Both the position numbers and the translations under genes were made by a program. Positions 21,880-33,356 of a DNA stretch of 64,000 nucleotides are shown in pieces (position 1 is the stretch's first letter; each line of letters opens with the position of its first letter). Source of the DNA: Caenorhabditis elegans (lineage: Eukaryota > Nematoda > Chromadorea > Rhabditida > Rhabditidae); contig NC_003283.11 in the NCBI RefSeq assembly GCF_000002985.6, positions 17,547,501-17,611,500 of the forward strand, given 5' to 3'. The notes under the pieces are model-generated. The model ran no database searches. It was not told where the DNA came from and saw only the letters and a program-made list of their open reading frames with translations.

Positions 21880-24103
21880 ATGCCAAAAAGTGAGTTTTAC
21901 GTGATTATTTCATAAAATTTATGCAGAAAATTCGGAAAAATATCGAAAAAATCGACGAAATCTCGATTTCGGCCTAAAATTTTGGGATTTTTCGTTATAA
22001 TTTTAGATTTTCCCCATTTCTTGAATTATTTCGATGATTTCTAAGCGAGAATACGCGTGGCCCTGTAATGTAACATCAAAATTACTTGAAATTCTCCGAA
22101 AAACTTGGAAAAATCGGAGAAAAACGAATTTCGAAACTTTTCGAAACTTTTCGAAAATCTGCAAGTCACCTCAAAAATCAATTTTATCAAGTTTTCAACA
22201 ATCTTAAACTCTCTAATCGCCCTTAATATCAATATTAATCAATATTTGATTCCAGAACAACGAGAAAAGGCCGGAAATCATACCATCAACATGGATCCTC
22301 GTGCCGAGCCAACTCAAGAAGCTGGAAATCAATATTACCAACGAAAGGAGGATGAAAATCATCATATCTTCGCAGAAGTACCCACGAAAGGAATCTCCTG
22401 TGAAAATACCATCCCCGATGCGATTTTAGATGAGGAGAAAGAGACAAGAGAAGGTATGGTCTAAATTATTATATAAAAATCATTATTATTGATTTTTTTA
22501 GACCCCCAATTCATCAGCGAGATGATAGAGCAACGCGGAACTACGAATACCAACGCAGCAATTGAATTTGCCCAGCACGACGTGATGGCAACCATATCAA
22601 TCGAGAAAGAAGCCAACCAGCTGGCAAAAATCTCCGACCTGCTGCAAGAACCCGCCGAACTCTGCCCAAAACCTCCGCCGGTATGCCTTTAGTCTCCAAA
22701 ATTGTTGAAATACTCATTATTTAAAATTTTTACCGAATTTCTCTCGAATTATTTAGCAAATTCTCTCACTGGTGACATTAATCAAAATCTATCGATTATT
22801 TAATATTCCCAATCAACATATTATTCGCTAAATCGATGAATTATTCCAGATGAGCCCAACCAAGAGCATCCATTCCAATCAATCCTCACCGATCAAATCA
22901 GACGGCTACTCTTCTGAAAACTCCAATGAGCAGGACTCGAGTTTTGAGACCACTACAGAAGAGACACCATTGCCGGAGAAATCGCCTCCGAAAGCCGTCG
23001 AAACCCCCATGAAAACCATCGGGAAAGAAAAAGCTCCACCATCCGAGGACAAATTGCTCACACATACCACCAATATGGAAGAGAGAGATCATGGTAAATA
23101 TTTATTAATGCGATCTTAATAATTAAAAAGCAATCAAAAAATTCAATTGCAGTCACCGACACCAAACTCGACAGAATGATCTACATACTCGAAAGTCTGG
23201 AGAGATTACACCAAACCTCCTGGGAATTCCTGCACAAAATGGAGAGTACCATCGTTGAAAGTTCAAAAAATGTGAAAGAAAATGAGAAGACCATCAAGCA
23301 ACTGGGCGAAGAAATTCGCAAGAACCATGCCGTCAACCAGCAGCTGAACAATTTAATGAACAGCACCTTGGAAGACGCTACTCGTACCATCAAAGTTGCC
23401 CACGAAGCCATGAACTCACATAAATATTGGAACGACAATACCAACGAAACCATCACTCGCCATCTATACGAATTCGCAGCCATTGTCCCACGAATGGAGA
23501 ATGCTGTGCAAAAACTTACCGGATACTGTGCAAGATACCCACAAGAAGCTCTAGGGATGAGATCTGAGAACGTGGCTCCACAATGGAACCATTACCCTCA
23601 ACCCCCACCAAAGGAGGCTCCAAAAGAAGCAATTGAAACTACCATCAAGAGAACCGAGGTAAATTAGCAAATCATTCAATAACCAAAAAATAACTCATAA
23701 ATATTCAGAGTACCTGCACATTTTGCGGACTGTACAACCACACCAGCGAGAAATGCAAGAAATTCTTCACGTGGTTCGATCGACGCGAAAGACTAACCGA
23801 GATGAAGAAATGCCATCACTGCTTGGAAGTCTACGAGCCAGTCGAATTCTGTGGAGCTCAAATGCATACCAACTGCCCAAGCGAAGACAGTTTCTGTAAA
23901 TATTGCAAGGCACTGAGAGGTACCCAACGCGGATGGAAAGACACCGCGGCACACCATCCAGCCGTGTGTGAGCATGCTCCAAAAGAGTATAATACCCAAG
24001 AACGTCCGGTGAGTAATGAATATTATGAGAAATCATTAGAAACAAATATTGAATTCAGATCAAAAAGGGAAGATACATTCCGAAGAGAGATACCACCAAC
24101 TGA
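21880..24103 (+). CDS. Spliced accessory protein of the LTR element: coiled coil plus zinc knuckles
   Basis: Seven exons join in phase: 21880-21889, 22256-22453, 22502-22680, 22850-23093, 23153-23658, 23709-24008 and 24059-24103, giving 493 residues. The first exon encodes only MPK plus one base after an acceptor at 21824. Residues 1-210 are polar, low-complexity and acidic. Residues 215-350 look like a coiled coil (LESLERLHQTSWEFLHKMES). Residues 382-395 are a CCHC knuckle (CTFCGLYNHTSEKC). Cys/His clusters at about 414-435 (CHHC...C) and 442-466 (CKYC...HHPAVC) follow, mirroring the three-knuckle layout of the downstream Gag. I do not know a named family. It may be a Gag-derived nucleic-acid-binding protein made from a spliced RNA driven by the LTR. 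It is one of the longest intron-rich frames in a retroelement I would expect, and a captured host gene is an alternative. Confidence 0.78.
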
Positions 24104-26075
24104 GGAGGAAGCAAATCATAAGCACCTTCTACTACCACTTTCAATACCATCTCTTCATACCATCGTCTCCTATTGATAATTGCTAATAAACTCGCCATAC
24201 CATCTTGTTTGCATTTTAAATAAATAATTGATTGTTGAATAATTATTGAACTACTTATTGATCAGTTTCGGAATCGAGTTACAATACTCTTCATTATCTA
24301 TTCCCCCCCATTCATGATACGATGTTCAATATTATTCTAAACGAGGTTGAAAAAAGTGAAAGAGAAAATGCGAGAAAGATAATTTAGATAATTTATAGTC
24401 ATACTTTCGGACTAAAACATTCAAACGAAATTTTTCGAGAAAAAATCACGACGTGTAGTTATTTGCCCACGCATAGGCCAGAGATAGTAAACGTACCATA
24501 AGACACCTGAGCGAGCCATCATTAATCCAATTTCCAATCCAATCCAATCCAGCCGCTCTGCTATTTCTGTTGCACCCTGTCCGAGCCTTGTTTGTATGCG
24601 TGCTAGTTAACAAGTAATGACAGTGTTTAACTAGGTGATAATGATACCGACGAAAAAAAAAAAAAAAAAATTGGGAAATCCCAACGTCAATAACGGTGTA
24701 TCCCGAAATGAACATTATTTTCCAAAATCCGAAGACTTCAAAAATGAAACCGGATATATCGTCATTGACGTTTAAAGGCAACTAATATAAATCAGGGAAA
24801 CGCCCCTAACCATATCAAAATCCAGCCTTATCCAAATCGCAAAAGGATTTCCCAAACACCGAAGAAGGTGAAAAGTGCGTTAGTTATACCACCTAAAAGC
24901 CACCTAGAAATACCCATCAAGAAATTTTAGGACGACGCTTCGCTATATCTAATCATCCAATCCAATCCAAAAGCTCCCAAATTTTCCCAAATTACTAAAA
25001 ATCGAAAAAGGATCCCCCCTAATGGGAGGAGCGGGGAAATGACCCCCCTAATGGGAGCGCTAGCGCACTATTCACAAGTTAAGTAAGATAAAACGCGTTT
25101 AGTCAACGCGGGAATATAATTTCCTAAAAAGCTATTCGAAATTGAGCCAAAAATAATTCTATATCGAAGAAGTGAATATAATTCGCGAACCGAGAATTAG
25201 GACGCCAATCTTGAGAAAATATCTCGAAAACTGAACAAATAATACCATCATTTCTGAATTATTGACAGTTGAGTGGCAGGAGACCGCGAGAAAATCAGAA
25301 TTGCGAGTTCAGTTGAGAGATCCAGATTTTAATTGTCCATCGAATTGGCGTTTGGTGGAGAATTATAATTTGGTTCGGCGAGCAATAATAAGAATTAATT
25401 CGAAATATAAAAATTGAAAACTCAATTAAGATTGACTTTTGAAAGAAATTATAATCTTTTTCCATAAAAATAATGAGAAAAATATCTGTAATACCAGTCT
25501 ATATTCAAAAAAAAAACACGAAACGTGACCCCCTAATCTACTTTAATCGGAAATTGTTAGTATAAAAGGGAAAAAATTCAGAAATTTAATCACTTCGAAA
25601 CAAATAAGTTGATTCTCTCACTTCGATAAAAATCGATAGTCTAATATTGAACATTGTGACGTGTCTAAAAACGACAAAAAATAATGAAAATAAAATTATT
25701 TCATTACAGCAAAATGGAAAATCCGAACGGAAATCCAAATGCCGAGCATCCCAATCGTCGACCATCAGACCGTCTCCCAAATCGTCAAGATTGCCTTTAA
25801 TACGCTCTCAGTATTACCCACATTCGAAACGAGAGGTATAAAACGAAAATTAATTGCGAATTGACAAAATGTTCATTTTAGATACCAATCGGTGAAGAAC
25901 CAAGAAGCTACTCGAGAGATACCAGGCCATCAACTGCACAAACACGATGCAATTCAGTACAAAAATCTACGAATAAAGAAAATAATTAATTTAATTATTT
26001 CTAGACATAATGCACTGATGGAGATGGTAGACTTCATGAGATTTCGAAATACCCACGAGAAGAGAATATCCGAAA
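24104..26075. other. Interior of LTR element, no clear gene
   Basis: AT-rich sequence with the same ATACCATC-rich style. Around 25709-25880 a frame reads TVSQIVKIAFNTLSVLPTFE between an acceptor (TTACAG) and a donor (GAGAG/GTATAA), which may be a small exon, but I could not join it to a following exon in phase. Confidence 0.45.
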
Positions 26076-26548
26076 ATGATGGTTGCAATACCAACATTAA
26101 TTGTCGGAAAATCGGAATACGATTCGAGAAATTTAACAATAGTTCAAAGAGTTCAAAAGATGGAGAGGACTCCACGTCGTTGGCCCGCAAACAGGCAAAA
26201 ATATGCCCATTGTGCTCCGGAAAATTTTTTTGGAATACACGTCTCAAGCTATACCCTCGAAGAGTGCATTATATACCAACTTCTGAACAAGAACAAAATT
26301 GTCACCTACTTAGCCGTCAATACCACTGGTTTTTCGCAATCATATAATTCGAAATCAGAATTACACCTCGTGAGTATACGCAAATAATTAAATTGAAGTG
26401 AATTGAAAATTCTAAAAACTTAATCAATAATATTCAACTATGAAAAACGGCAAAATTTCAGCAAATCGCCAAAATACCACCGATTGTGGTCATCGAACAA
26501 GAAGTTTCAGCGAAACCAGCTCAAATTCAAGCTTCATCAACCATCTGA
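26076..26548 (+). CDS. Putative second accessory coding segment (two exons)
   Basis: Exon 26076-26369 and exon 26462-26548 join in phase through a GTGAGT...TTTCAG intron and give about 126 residues. The first part contains RRWPANRQKYAHCAPENFFG and YTLEECIIYQLL; the last exon ends at a TGA. There is no family I recognise. The start is uncertain: the frame is closed a short distance upstream and no acceptor is obvious, so ATG 26076 or 26079 may be used, or upstream sequence is damaged. Its position between the zinc-knuckle gene and gag suggests a second accessory gene, possibly decaying. Confidence 0.45.
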
Positions 26549-28685
26549 GTGATACTACCGATGATGAGTCAGAAATGTCGTTAATTGATGAATAACCAAC
26601 GAAGATAAATATAATACCTTCGTTTTAAAATTTATTAATTATTCCCCGCCATACCCTCTATACACATTTCAGTCCTTCAAAGACAACCATTGAGCTAAAA
26701 GCTCCCGAATAAATTCGAATTCGTTGAAAAATGTGTACTATTATTGAAATATCAAAAGAAAATCTAAGAATCGGCATAAAGAGAAAAGGAATAATTGATA
26801 ATACTAAGAACGAATCTCAAATAGTTGAATAATAAATTAATTTAATAACAAAGGTCACAAATAAATCTATTGCTTGAATGTAGAAAAGAAAGAAAGTGAG
26901 TGAACGTTGAATACTGAACGAAAAAGTACAGTAGTAAAACGAAGTCAGAGATTTCAGAAAATAAATCAGTTGCAAAGTTAGAATAGAGCGGAGCCGTCTG
27001 ACTGGAGCGTATATTTACCTCTGTTCAGAACCCATGCAAAGCAACTACGTCGAAGCGGGACAATCTGAAATAAAAATCTGAAATACCTGAACCTGAAAAG
27101 TTAAGATCGAATCTGAAAATAAAAAGGAAGTACTACTACAGAAAAGATCGTTAAAATACAATGTTCATTTAATACTCGAAAAGAAAAATACCAACAGATT
27201 ATACTCTCATTAAAGGAAGAATTTATCTTGGAAAAAAGAAAAGTCTCCACATAATACATGTATAATACGAACATCTCAGTACATGTTTCAGAATGAGATT
27301 AGTAGAACACCCGAATATGTCAGGCAGACGCCTCAAAAAACTTAAAGGAGTTGAAGAGAGGTTCTCATATCTAAGGCATTCAAGATATGAAACTTTAGTC
27401 CGTGACTAGGGATTGTTCTTTTTATTATGTCCTTATCAGCAAAAGTACTCCGTGACAGGAAGACAAGATGTGACTCGCTCCGGCACACCACCGGAGAAGT
27501 CAATCTTCGGAAAAATGTCAAGCTGAATAAGGAGATTATATACAAAGGATACTCGGAAAATGTTACACGAAAACACATTTACGAGGAGCGAAAACGACAT
27601 GTATATGATTAATCTTGCATAAGGTTCATAATAAAACATAGAAGGCAGTGCTTAAGAAAACTGACTATGGCTAATACAATTCAAATATGTAAAGACACAA
27701 CAGTTCTAAAAAACATTATCAGAACATTCAGAGCGCTCGAATTGTTCATTACAAAGCCTAGAACTGGTTGGTATAATGATTTAAAAGATTGATTGATCAC
27801 TGTGATAAAATTACGCAGACGATTAAATTAACCAACGGCAGCATTGAGATAGACTTCGGTATCACCCACTGTCTCAAAGCACATCCCGATCCAGCAGATA
27901 TGAAAAACGGCAGCAATGAGATAGACTTCGGTATCACCCACTGTCTCAGAGCACATCCCGACCAAAGAAATATGATAGACCACGAATATGATTCAAGCTA
28001 GACCACGGTTATTCTAAAACGAACACAAACCTACTACTTGAATTTCCACTATCAGACCGGAGACCACAGATACTCGGATCAATCATACCATCATAATCTT
28101 TGAAAATCAAGTACAGTGTTACTAGAAATACATGAGTATTTATGAGGAGAAGTGATGTAAAACGAAATGTGCAAAGTCATACGCGAAGTTACAAGTCAAC
28201 CACGGTAACCAATAAGCCAAGTGGACCACGGTAGTTACAAACAAAACGTCAATCCCACTGCTTGGATGAAGAATAAAAACCATCAAATCGAAAAACCCAT
28301 GATTCTGTAACATATATTTGACTAAGCACAGAAATTTGTAAATCAAGGGAGCTTGAATTACATACGAATGAACATCACATGGAAGAAAACTACCTCAATT
28401 GAGTAATAAGATCAGCTCATTTGAGAGACTCCGCTGAAATTCAGTGTTAAAAATTGATCAGATCAATAAAGATTCACCACGAATTCTATGATTACAAATA
28501 CATGAGATGTCAAAATTCCTCATTTTTCAGTACCAATACATATATTCTAACATACTTCTATCTTGTTTAGAATACCATCCAATATCGTATCATCGAATAC
28601 TATCGTATCCATAAATCCCTATTTTTTCTCATAGTCGTACATTACTACAATATGTTACGTTCAGGGTCATCTACAATCATCTTTA
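26549..28685. other. Interior of LTR element upstream of gag
   Basis: About 2.1 kb with no long frame on either strand. It contains a 72 bp tandem duplication at 27834-27964. It could be a long leader or decayed coding DNA. Confidence 0.5.
27834..27964. repeat. 72 bp tandem duplication
   Basis: AACGGCAGCATTGAGATAGA at 27834 recurs at 27906 with one change, followed by a shared CTTCGGTATCACCCACTGTC. The two copies are separated by a short variable CCAGCAGATATGAA. Confidence 0.85.
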
Positions 28686-28700
28686 TTGCATCTTCGGACG

Positions 28701-31145
28701 ATGTCAGGAGACGAAGCTACATCTAGAAACTCGAGTTCAACTCGAGTCAATGTCTCTCATGAGACACATCATCCAATACCCCCGGTGCGAAATTCGGCCA
28801 CCCGGCCAATTAGTACCATAATTACCAGAATCCTAAAATCTAAAGAAGACTTATTCGAAAAATCGAAGATTCTCTTCGATAAAATTGGCGACACCATGTC
28901 ACCAACTTCCCAATCCGATCTGATCAACATTGATCAGCACGTCATCAAACTCTCGAACCTCGAGCAAAAAATCGGAAAAGTTCCGAATTACATCGAAAAT
29001 CGTTTCAACCTACCTGAGATCATCAACCATCCTCAGATGGACGTGATGAGAGCCGAGGCTAAAAAAGAGCTTGACCGCCTTGATGCCGATAGAATCTTAA
29101 TGAAAATTAAGCAAGACAGCGACTTATTCAAAAGCGAGCTCAACCATCATAATTATGCCATCAGCCCATCTGAGGAAGACGTCGCCTTGACTGAAGACCA
29201 AACTAACGTCGATGTTGAGGATGATGATTTCGAGGCGAAGAATGATCAACTCTCGAGAGCCAGCAGTAATTACCAATTTACATCTTCAGTTCCTAATACC
29301 AACGATACTGCAAATCTCGAAAACGATAAAAGAGACGAGGTCGAAAGACTCAAAGCCGAACTTGCTCGCCAAGCCGAGAAATTGATGAAAGCTGAACAAG
29401 CATTGAAAGCCAGTGAGAAAACAGCAGCTGAAAAAGAACAAATCTCCAAGGATCTCTTTGAAACTGAGAAGAGATCGATCATTCAAAGTGAAAGAGAAGA
29501 TCAGGAGAAAAATCTCGAAGCTGCTAAAAAGGCTAGCCAACGCGAAGTCGAAAAACTTCAACAAGAAAAAATGGCTGCCGAAAATCTAGCCCAAGAATCA
29601 AGTGAAAAACTCAATGTTGCCAAAGAAACCACCAACGAATCATCTAAATCGCATATCAAAGTTCCTGGGGATTCCACCCAACACGAACAATCAAACAAAT
29701 CAAGCCTAAATCATATTCCAAAAGCAACTGAGACACCTATTCAAGGACAAGTGACAAATAATACCGTCACACAAATGTCAAATCAGCCACCATTAGATAC
29801 TTTGCCTAAAACAATAGAACAATTAGTTCTTGGAATGTCGAAATTGGTTGATATAACTACTGAAAGTCATAGAGCTCTTATGCTAGAAATATACAATCGT
29901 GAAGAGAAAAGCTCTCAGGATCTTAAAAATACCGATATCAAACAAAATCAAATGATCCAATCTACAGAATCTATTCAACCAGACATTAGAAACATCCACA
30001 AGCTGCTCATAAAATTCAGCGGAGAAGAACATGAAGATTTCGAATTCTTCTATGAAAGTTTCAAAGAAACCGTTTTCAAAAACAAGAACTTCACGAGCCA
30101 CATTAAATATCTAATTCTCAAACAACACGTCAAAGGCTCAGCCAGTAATTACCTACAAAAAAGTGAAAACTATGCCGAAGCTGTTGAGTTATCTCTCAAA
30201 GAACTCAAAGCAGTCTACGGACAAGAAGAAGATAGTCTAGATCTACACGAAAAACTCTTAACTCTTCCATTCGATCAATATGATTGGGAACAAATGATCA
30301 AAGATCTATCAAGACACAGAATTGTAGTCTATCAGCTGAGAAATAAAAATATGAACGTGGACGATATCAGAACGATTTCTCCTTTCATCGCTAAATTACC
30401 CACATCGATCAAAAACGAACTAGCCAAATCTACGAGAAAAGGTCTCGAACAATTCAAATGGCTAGAGATTCATGATATGGTAGCCGAATGTATCGATACC
30501 ATCAAAGCAAGATCCAAACTTGATCGCGGAGCAGTTTCAGTCAATGAAATTCCAAGAAATAAAGAGTCCATTCACCTTACTTACAATAACGGTCAAAATG
30601 GTAGTGATAACAAAAGATCCAACAGTCACACTGAATACAAGTACAAAATCACTCAACAGAACGAGAAAGAATCTGACAAACCATATCGAATCCCTGAAAC
30701 AGGAGAAATTGTGGAATCATATTACAAACCGGAAAATCAAGGTCCAAATATGCGCATCATCCAATTCACCTTTCCGTTCCACCAGCCAGAGAGCAATGTA
30801 CAGTGTATGGCATGCATGGGTCCACACAAATCTATGAGATGCACACTCTCGAGCAAACAATTCAGAGAAGTAATTCGAGAAAAGAGACTCTGCGCCAATT
30901 GTCTCAATCCACATCACGACATCAAAAAGTGCAGAAGCTATAGATCCTGTGCATATTGCATGGGAAAACATCACTCAGGAGCATGTCCAAAGAAAGAGTA
31001 CTATAGAGATACCGATAACTATCCAGAAGAAGCAGATCCTATCGTCTGGAAAGAACCAGTTAATAGAGTTAATATGTTATTTCGAGACCAACGGGGCCAG
31101 CAATTCCGCGGGCAACAATTCAACACCCAAACCAACTCTCAATAA
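28701..31145 (+). CDS. Gag polyprotein of BEL/Pao-type element
   Basis: One open frame of about 810 codons; the start is ATG 28701 (MSGDEATSRN) or the in-frame ATG 28686. Residues about 215-320 form a charged coiled coil. Residues about 430-620 match the DUF1759 capsid-like region of BEL/Pao Gag (IRNIHKLLIKFSGEEHEDFE). Near the C-terminus are three Cys/His knuckles: CMACMGPHKSMRC, CANCLNPHHDIKKC and CAYCMGKHHSGAC, which should bind the packaged RNA. The frame has no internal stop, so selection may have kept it. It ends about 70 codons into the overlapping protease frame, which suggests a ribosomal frameshift. Confidence 0.85.
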   Translation: MSGDEATSRNSSSTRVNVSHETHHPIPPVRNSATRPISTIITRILKSKEDLFEKSKILFDKIGDTMSPTSQSDLINIDQHVIKLSNLEQKIGKVPNYIENRFNLPEIINHPQMDVMRAEAKKELDRLDADRILMKIKQDSDLFKSELNHHNYAISPSEEDVALTEDQTNVDVEDDDFEAKNDQLSRASSNYQFTSSVPNTNDTANLENDKRDEVERLKAELARQAEKLMKAEQALKASEKTAAEKEQISKDLFETEKRSIIQSEREDQEKNLEAAKKASQREVEKLQQEKMAAENLAQESSEKLNVAKETTNESSKSHIKVPGDSTQHEQSNKSSLNHIPKATETPIQGQVTNNTVTQMSNQPPLDTLPKTIEQLVLGMSKLVDITTESHRALMLEIYNREEKSSQDLKNTDIKQNQMIQSTESIQPDIRNIHKLLIKFSGEEHEDFEFFYESFKETVFKNKNFTSHIKYLILKQHVKGSASNYLQKSENYAEAVELSLKELKAVYGQEEDSLDLHEKLLTLPFDQYDWEQMIKDLSRHRIVVYQLRNKNMNVDDIRTISPFIAKLPTSIKNELAKSTRKGLEQFKWLEIHDMVAECIDTIKARSKLDRGAVSVNEIPRNKESIHLTYNNGQNGSDNKRSNSHTEYKYKITQQNEKESDKPYRIPETGEIVESYYKPENQGPNMRIIQFTFPFHQPESNVQCMACMGPHKSMRCTLSSKQFREVIREKRLCANCLNPHHDIKKCRSYRSCAYCMGKHHSGACPKKEYYRDTDNYPEEADPIVWKEPVNRVNMLFRDQRGQQFRGQQFNTQTNSQ

Positions 31146-33291
31146 CTCTCTTTCTAAGGCAGGCACGGGATCAAAATTTAAGATTCGCGTGCCACCCACT
31201 GATTTGCCAACAGAAATCGCTTCAAATTGTTCTATTAACCCAAAAGTTTGCTCTAAAAGTTTAAATCTCAAAAAGTCTCATAGATACCATCATCTCAATA
31301 CCCAAGTTAATCTTAACAATCATACCAACTTTGACCAAAATTGTTCAAGTGATAATTACTGTACCGAAACCAACGCGTTCATAAATCACATCAATAATTC
31401 TCAAATTTTCAATCATGTTGCAACATCTGAATCTCATTCCGATAAAGATTACAGATTACCATTCATGTGTGTATACACTGCTGACGGCGAGCCGATCAGA
31501 GTCTTAATTGATTCTGGCGCTAACCTATCCATTATCGATCATGGATCAGCACGACGTATTGGTCTGAAAATTTTGAATACAACGCAACTTTCCATCACCG
31601 GTTACAGTAATACCATCACTTCCCAGTCCATCATTTACCATCTATGTCTGAAATCCACAGACTCAAAGAGCCCATTCGAAATGCAAATCGCGGAGACTCC
31701 ACATTTACCAAAAACACCATTCATGTGTCCCAATCTTGATCGAAAATATCTACAGTATCTCAAATCGAAAACATCCAATGTCGAAAAAATCATTCCCTGG
31801 CGCAGGTATTCAAATCAGTTGAATCAACTCGTACTACAGTCTAAAAGACTCAACGAAAAAACGCCATTCGGAATAGTCAATCATCCAAATCTTGACATTG
31901 AATTACTATCCAGAGCTACCAATTCACTCAATCATATTATCAAAATCAACACACATGAAGTCTACGCCATGACAGTACTAAAAATTACCGATTCGAAATA
32001 CGATTACCAAAAATTAGTACATACCATCGAGCAAATGTGGAATCTAAAAAACATCAGAATTGAAAACATCCAAATCAACAAGACTACGAAAAAAGACACT
32101 CGTGATCTAATGAAAGCATTTATCAAAAATTGTCAATTCAATTCTTATGGTAACGTTGCATTATTACTACCATTCAACGGAAACGAGAAACGTCTCGGTT
32201 CCAATCTGAACGTTGCAAAAAAGCGATTAGCATCAATAGTGAGCACTCTGAGAAATGGAAATCAGATCACAATCGAATATGATAAGATTCTCCAAGATCA
32301 GTCTCTAGATACAAAAGTTCAAACCAACTTGGAAATAATTGCAAAAATGCGATCAAGCGATAAAAACGAGTCCAAATGGAATACCTATCTAATTAATGAA
32401 CTCTATATGATTGATGCAAAAACAATTCTACTACAATGCCAAAAGCCTATAGGGTTAATCATTCATCAATTCTACAGAGAACCCATCAAAGAAGGCTCCA
32501 AAATACTAGCTAACTTAAACACCTACATTGGTGTTGACGGCTTAACTCTGAGCAAAAAATTGGATAGAAAAATCCAAATCATGAAAAGAATCAAAAAGGA
32601 CATCATCCTCGATCTTAAGTTGCTCAGATACGCACTATTCTCCGCTGAAGCGATGATCAACATCGTTATAATAGTCAGTGACTTTGTTAGCAATTATAAA
32701 TCGCTAATCGGAAGAATTACCGAAATTATTTCGCCAAAGAGCATGAGTGAAAAATGGTCGGAAATGGTAAAGGAGAGAGGGACTTATCTACTCATCCCAC
32801 TCGAAGTACACCACATGGACAAGGACAACGACTTGGACACCTCCGCACCGACGCAACCCACCGAAGAAGAAGACGACCTGGACTACAAGTCCTCTCCACC
32901 CCCATTACCACCAACACTCGCTCTAACTCAACTTCCGAGCAAAATTGCTCCGAACAGCTCAAAAAGAGCGGCTCACGTAGCCAAAAAATCTAACGACACC
33001 AATACCAAACATTTGTCTAGAGATAAAAATGTAACAAGAGATACCATCCAGAATCAGACAGAAGTCGATGATCATTACGTAGTATACAAAGATCCAGCTG
33101 TACCAGAACCAAACCTATTACATGATTGCTCCCACAGAAGTTACCCAGGGACTCAAGGAACATCAGATAATAATTTGCAAAATGCAACTGGTGAGACTCT
33201 TTGTACTCCTTTCACTCATCCAAATTCGTCTGAACCCCCCCAATGGGAGTGTTGTCGATTCAGCCCTGGAAGGGAAAATTCGATAGTATGA
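30949..33291 (+). CDS. Protease/truncated pol frame of BEL/Pao-type element
   Basis: Overlaps gag in a different frame; its likely expressed part begins in the overlap near 31075-31145. It carries the DUF1758-type aspartic protease motif VLIDSGANLSIIDHG (catalytic Asp codon at 31510). A section with YDYQKLVHTIEQMWNL and NVAKKRLASIVSTL fits the part just before reverse transcriptase in BEL pol. The frame then passes straight into sequence of unknown type and an acidic, proline-rich tail (TEEEDDLDY) without RT, RNase H or integrase. Because the frame stays open, the deletion is old enough to have been tolerated or was in frame. The last codons run into the 3' LTR fragment. Confidence 0.75.
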   Translation: MHIAWENITQEHVQRKSTIEIPITIQKKQILSSGKNQLIELICYFETNGASNSAGNNSTPKPTLNNSLSKAGTGSKFKIRVPPTDLPTEIASNCSINPKVCSKSLNLKKSHRYHHLNTQVNLNNHTNFDQNCSSDNYCTETNAFINHINNSQIFNHVATSESHSDKDYRLPFMCVYTADGEPIRVLIDSGANLSIIDHGSARRIGLKILNTTQLSITGYSNTITSQSIIYHLCLKSTDSKSPFEMQIAETPHLPKTPFMCPNLDRKYLQYLKSKTSNVEKIIPWRRYSNQLNQLVLQSKRLNEKTPFGIVNHPNLDIELLSRATNSLNHIIKINTHEVYAMTVLKITDSKYDYQKLVHTIEQMWNLKNIRIENIQINKTTKKDTRDLMKAFIKNCQFNSYGNVALLLPFNGNEKRLGSNLNVAKKRLASIVSTLRNGNQITIEYDKILQDQSLDTKVQTNLEIIAKMRSSDKNESKWNTYLINELYMIDAKTILLQCQKPIGLIIHQFYREPIKEGSKILANLNTYIGVDGLTLSKKLDRKIQIMKRIKKDIILDLKLLRYALFSAEAMINIVIIVSDFVSNYKSLIGRITEIISPKSMSEKWSEMVKERGTYLLIPLEVHHMDKDNDLDTSAPTQPTEEEDDLDYKSSPPPLPPTLALTQLPSKIAPNSSKRAAHVAKKSNDTNTKHLSRDKNVTRDTIQNQTEVDDHYVVYKDPAVPEPNLLHDCSHRSYPGTQGTSDNNLQNATGETLCTPFTHPNSSEPPQWECCRFSPGRENSIV
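33250..33267 (+). repeat. 18 bp remnant of the 3' LTR
   Basis: TGTTGTCGATTCAGCCCT is identical to the first 18 bp of the 5' LTR and then stops at the palindromic block. The rest of the LTR is not found on the far side of the block. Confidence 0.8.
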
Positions 33292-33356
33292 GGGGCGGGA
33301 GTGGGGGCGTGGCGTGGGACGGGCCAAAGCGAGTAGCGCCTTTGTGGAAGGCTTAA

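Larger units (their letters stand above)
20286..33267 (+). mobile_element. BEL/Pao-type LTR retroelement with accessory gene, lacking visible RT/integrase
   Basis: A 771 bp 5' LTR (TG...CA) starts at 20286. The first 18 bp of that LTR (TGTTGTCGATTCAGCCCT) recur at 33250 after a purine-rich AATGGGAG. Between them lie a spliced zinc-knuckle gene (21880-24103), a long stretch with few genes, and gag and protease frames (28701-33291) with DUF1759, three zinc knuckles and a DUF1758-type protease, as in BEL/Pao elements. No reverse transcriptase YxDD motif, RNase H or integrase HHCC is visible. The element is therefore non-autonomous or internally deleted. Sequence rich in ATACCATC/AATACCA words runs through the whole interval and differs from the flanks, supporting a single foreign unit. 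Confidence 0.82.

Noticed and set aside
24446-24781. 111-codon minus-strand frame in the LTR element
   Set aside because: It spans a poly-A tract and has no family resemblance or splice support.
33250-33300. Clean transposon insertion of the palindromic block into the 3' LTR
   Set aside because: The LTR does not resume after 37048 and no target-site duplication is seen.
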